Positions 7,231-8,618 of a DNA stretch of 8,618 nt are shown here, piece after piece; position 1 is the first letter of the stretch, and every line of letters begins with the position of its first letter. The translations under genes were made by a program, and so were the position numbers. The notes under the pieces were generated by a model. The model had not been told where the DNA came from and ran no database searches. It saw nothing but the letters and a program-made list of their open reading frames with translations. The DNA comes from Bacillota bacterium (GTDB lineage: Bacteria; Bacillota; Clostridia; Clostridiales; Clostridiaceae): contig JAEZDX010000101.1 in NCBI GenBank assembly GCA_023417975.1, positions 1 to 8,618 of the forward strand. Reading direction: 5' to 3'.

Positions 7231-7245
7231 ATAAAAGTATCTTAT

Positions 7246-7319
7246 GTGCTCGTAGCTCAGTAGGATAGAGCAGCGGTTTCCTAAACCGCGTGCCGGGGGT
7301 TCGATTCCTCTCGGGCACA
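7246..7319 (+). tRNA. tRNA-Arg (anticodon CCU, reads AGG)
   Basis: A full cloverleaf folds by hand. The acceptor stem is GTGCTCG/CGGGCAC with one G-T pair and discriminator A at 7319. The D stem is GCTC/GAGC with loop AGTAGGATA. The anticodon stem is GCGGT/ACCGC with loop TTCCTAA, anticodon CCT at 7280-7282. The variable loop has five bases. The T arm is GGGGG/CCTCT with loop TTCGATT. CCA is not encoded (ACTTA follows), so it must be added after transcription. The gene stands alone with its own promoter and terminator. CCU is the anticodon for the AGG arginine codon; AGG and AGA codons are used in the neighbouring genes. Confidence 0.96.
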
Positions 7320-7325
7320 CTTATA

Positions 7326-7358
7326 AAACCCAGTAGCCTCAATGGTTACTGGGTTTTT
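7326..7358 (+). terminator. Intrinsic terminator of the tRNA-Arg gene, possibly bidirectional
   Basis: AAACCCAGTAGCC (7326-7338) pairs with GGTTACTGGGTTT (7344-7356), 13 pairs with one G-T, around the loop TCAAT. The T run spans 7354-7358. It begins 7 bases after the tRNA. On the minus strand the stem is followed by TTTTATAAG, so it may also end the convergent c-di-GMP gene, whose stop codon is at 7393. Confidence 0.85.
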
Positions 7359-7392
7359 CAATTATTTCCGATTTTGTAAACACATAATATAA

Positions 7393-7860
7393 CTAAAGAT
7401 CAGATTTTTTCCCTAATACCTTCTCAATAAATACTTTGGTTATTTCAGGGTCTAACTGCGTACCTGCGGCTTTAATCAATTCCTTTATAGCGGCCTCTTC
7501 CGATAAAGGGCTGCGATAGCTTCGTTCACTTATCATGGCATCATATGCATCTGCAACAGCTATAATTCTTGATTGTAAAGGTATATCCGATCCCTTCAAG
7601 CCCTTGGGGTATCCGTTTCCATCCCATCTTTCATGATGGGTCAGTACGTATTCGGCCATTTCAGCCATATCATTAACCGTACTGAGGATTCTGTAGCCTA
7701 TTTCAGGGTGGCGTCTTATTTGATTCCACTCGTCCTTGGATAACTTTCCCGGATTATTCAGTAGACTATCTTCAAACGCAATTTTACCGATATCATGAAG
7801 CAATCCTACGCTTTTTAATTCTTCAATTTCACGTGAAGATAGATCAAGTGCTTCACCCAA
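7393..7860 (-). CDS. HD-GYP phosphodiesterase fragment downstream of the amber codon
   Basis: HD-GYP domains hydrolyse cyclic di-GMP to pGpG or GMP with two or three metal ions. Numbering from the TTG at 7860 (155 residues), the motifs are HDIGK (22-26), HPEIG (51-55), HHERWDGNGYP (75-85), ADAYDAM (103-109) and the closing GTQLDPE. All are canonical. The N-terminal helix with HSQRV, whose His is a metal ligand in this family, lies between the amber codon and this TTG, so a protein begun at TTG would lack it. No Shine-Dalgarno sequence stands before TTG (GTAAGAGC at best). A stand-alone product is therefore doubtful and probably inactive. With readthrough of TAG the domain would be complete. 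The frame is the same as the GGDEF part. Confidence 0.6.
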   Translation of the reverse strand: MGEALDLSSREIEELKSVGLLHDIGKIAFEDSLLNNPGKLSKDEWNQIRRHPEIGYRILSTVNDMAEMAEYVLTHHERWDGNGYPKGLKGSDIPLQSRIIAVADAYDAMISERSYRSPLSEEAAIKELIKAAGTQLDPEITKVFIEKVLGKKSDL

Positions 7861-7896
7861 GCTCTTACACAGTTCCGATACTCTTTGAGAATGAGC

Positions 7897-8618
7897 CTAT
7901 TCTCTCTCATTCTTTTCATTAAAGGTACTAATAAGTGCACTTATTGTCTTACTTCTCATACTTGGGCCTTCAAGAAGCTTTTCCTTATACATATTATCCT
8001 CGGCTCTTTTAAATATTTCTTGAATATCGTCCTTGCTGCTTGTTTTTGAAGCATAGCCGAAAGAAATAGATAACTGGACTGTTCCTACTGTTTCTTGAAC
8101 AGCAATACTATTAATTGTATTAATAATTTGTTCTGTTTCCTTTAAACTCGTACGTGGAAACAGCATAACGAATTCGTCTCCGCCGAGTCTTGCGATTACA
8201 CTATCTTTTTTGCAGCCTTGTTTTAGTACATCAGCTACTTTTTTCAGCAGCTCATCACCAACGGAATGCCCTAATGAATCGTTAATTAGTTTTAATCCAT
8301 TCATATCAGACATCACAATCGTTAATGGGTAATTTGATGGACAATCCAACCGCAGCAGTTCATCTTCGAAGTATCTTCTATTATATAATCCGGTAAGTTG
8401 ATCGTGATAGCTTAGAAATACAATGTCGTCATGGGATTTTTTTCGTTCTGAGATATCCATAAAGGTTACAACAGCTACCACTATTTTTCCGTCTCGGTAC
8501 TGGGGATGAGTAAAATATTCTACCGGGAAGGAAGTATCATCTGAACGACGAAATATTTCATCCTCTGCATGTATATATTCACCTTCTTTTAATCTATCTA
8601 GGATTTTTGCATGAGAGG
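7897..8618 (-). CDS. PAS-GGDEF diguanylate cyclase part (5' end cut by window; ends at amber codon)
   Basis: The frame is open to the right edge, so the gene starts outside the window; the GTG at 8481 is internal. The visible first 60 residues (HAEDEIFRRSDDTSFPVEYF, then VVAVVTFMDISERK) are the end of a PAS sensor domain with its PAC motif. The GGDEF domain follows: DQLTGLYNRR, SDMNGLKLINDSLGH with the metal Asp, then ARLGGDEFVMLFP (GGDEF at about 145-149 of the visible part) and SISFGYA. The catalytic residues for making c-di-GMP from two GTP are present. The RxxD inhibitory site, expected five residues before GGDEF, is K-K-D-S here, so product inhibition is probably lost or weak. The protein would end NEKNERE at the TAG (7899-7897), directly after the GGDEF domain, and could be a stable diguanylate cyclase on its own. 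Confidence 0.85.
   Translation of the reverse strand, partial: SHAKILDRLKEGEYIHAEDEIFRRSDDTSFPVEYFTHPQYRDGKIVVAVVTFMDISERKKSHDDIVFLSYHDQLTGLYNRRYFEDELLRLDCPSNYPLTIVMSDMNGLKLINDSLGHSVGDELLKKVADVLKQGCKKDSVIARLGGDEFVMLFPRTSLKETEQIINTINSIAVQETVGTVQLSISFGYASKTSSKDDIQEIFKRAEDNMYKEKLLEGPSMRSKTISALISTFNEKNERE

Larger units (their letters stand above)
7393..8618 (-). pseudogene. PAS-GGDEF-HD-GYP c-di-GMP enzyme gene interrupted by an in-frame amber codon (5' end cut by window)
   Basis: One minus-strand frame runs from the right edge to the stop at 7393 and is broken only by TAG at 7899-7897. Read through, the frame encodes the end of a PAS domain, a full GGDEF domain and a full HD-GYP domain in the order common for clostridial c-di-GMP regulators. 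The linker reads NEKNERE-stop-AHSQRVSELC, where intact relatives typically have a continuous E-rich helix into HSxRV. One base change (for example from GAG, CAG or AAG) would create this stop. It is therefore a recently split gene, an amber-readthrough gene, or a sequencing error. The two halves are described separately. Confidence 0.7.

Noticed and set aside
7106..7342. Minus-strand 78-codon frame across the tRNA-Arg gene
   Set aside because: It is antisense to the tRNA and its promoter and terminator, and it has no protein-family character.

Overview
The window is AT-rich chromosomal DNA with clostridial traits: strong AGGAGG-type ribosome binding sites, TTG starts, compact intergenic gaps, a clostridial-style methyl-accepting chemotaxis protein, and c-di-GMP signalling modules of the PAS-GGDEF-HD-GYP type. 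An anaerobic, motile Clostridia member is the best guess, possibly near Ruminiclostridium (cluster III). That placement is inferred from gene types, since no rRNA is present. I see no mobile elements, CRISPR arrays or phage genes.

Layout, left to right. (1) The 3' part of a MutS2-like ATPase gene (+), cut by the left edge, which ends without an Smr nuclease domain. (2) A perfect bidirectional terminator shared with a convergent chemotaxis receptor gene (-). (3) A 287-bp divergent spacer with promoters for the receptor and for a eukaryotic-type NADP-dependent isocitrate dehydrogenase (+). The dehydrogenase starts at TTG, and its leader begins with a large palindrome. (4) A small UBA-like/DUF4342 membrane protein (+) with its own strong ribosome binding site. 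(5) A second bidirectional terminator shared with a convergent UbiB/AarF-family kinase-like gene (-). (6) A divergent spacer leading to tRNA-Arg(CCU) (+) with a near-consensus promoter and its own terminator. (7) A convergent PAS-GGDEF-HD-GYP gene (-) that runs off the right edge and carries an in-frame amber codon between its GGDEF and HD-GYP parts.

The genes do not form one pathway. Most look like single-gene transcription units in alternating orientation, separated by hairpin terminators. The receptor and the c-di-GMP enzyme both concern motility and signalling, but nothing shows that they act together. The most notable observations are the amber codon that splits the c-di-GMP enzyme in frame, the palindrome placed at the predicted transcription start of the isocitrate dehydrogenase gene, and the Smr-less MutS2. 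I found no convincing undescribed multi-gene system.
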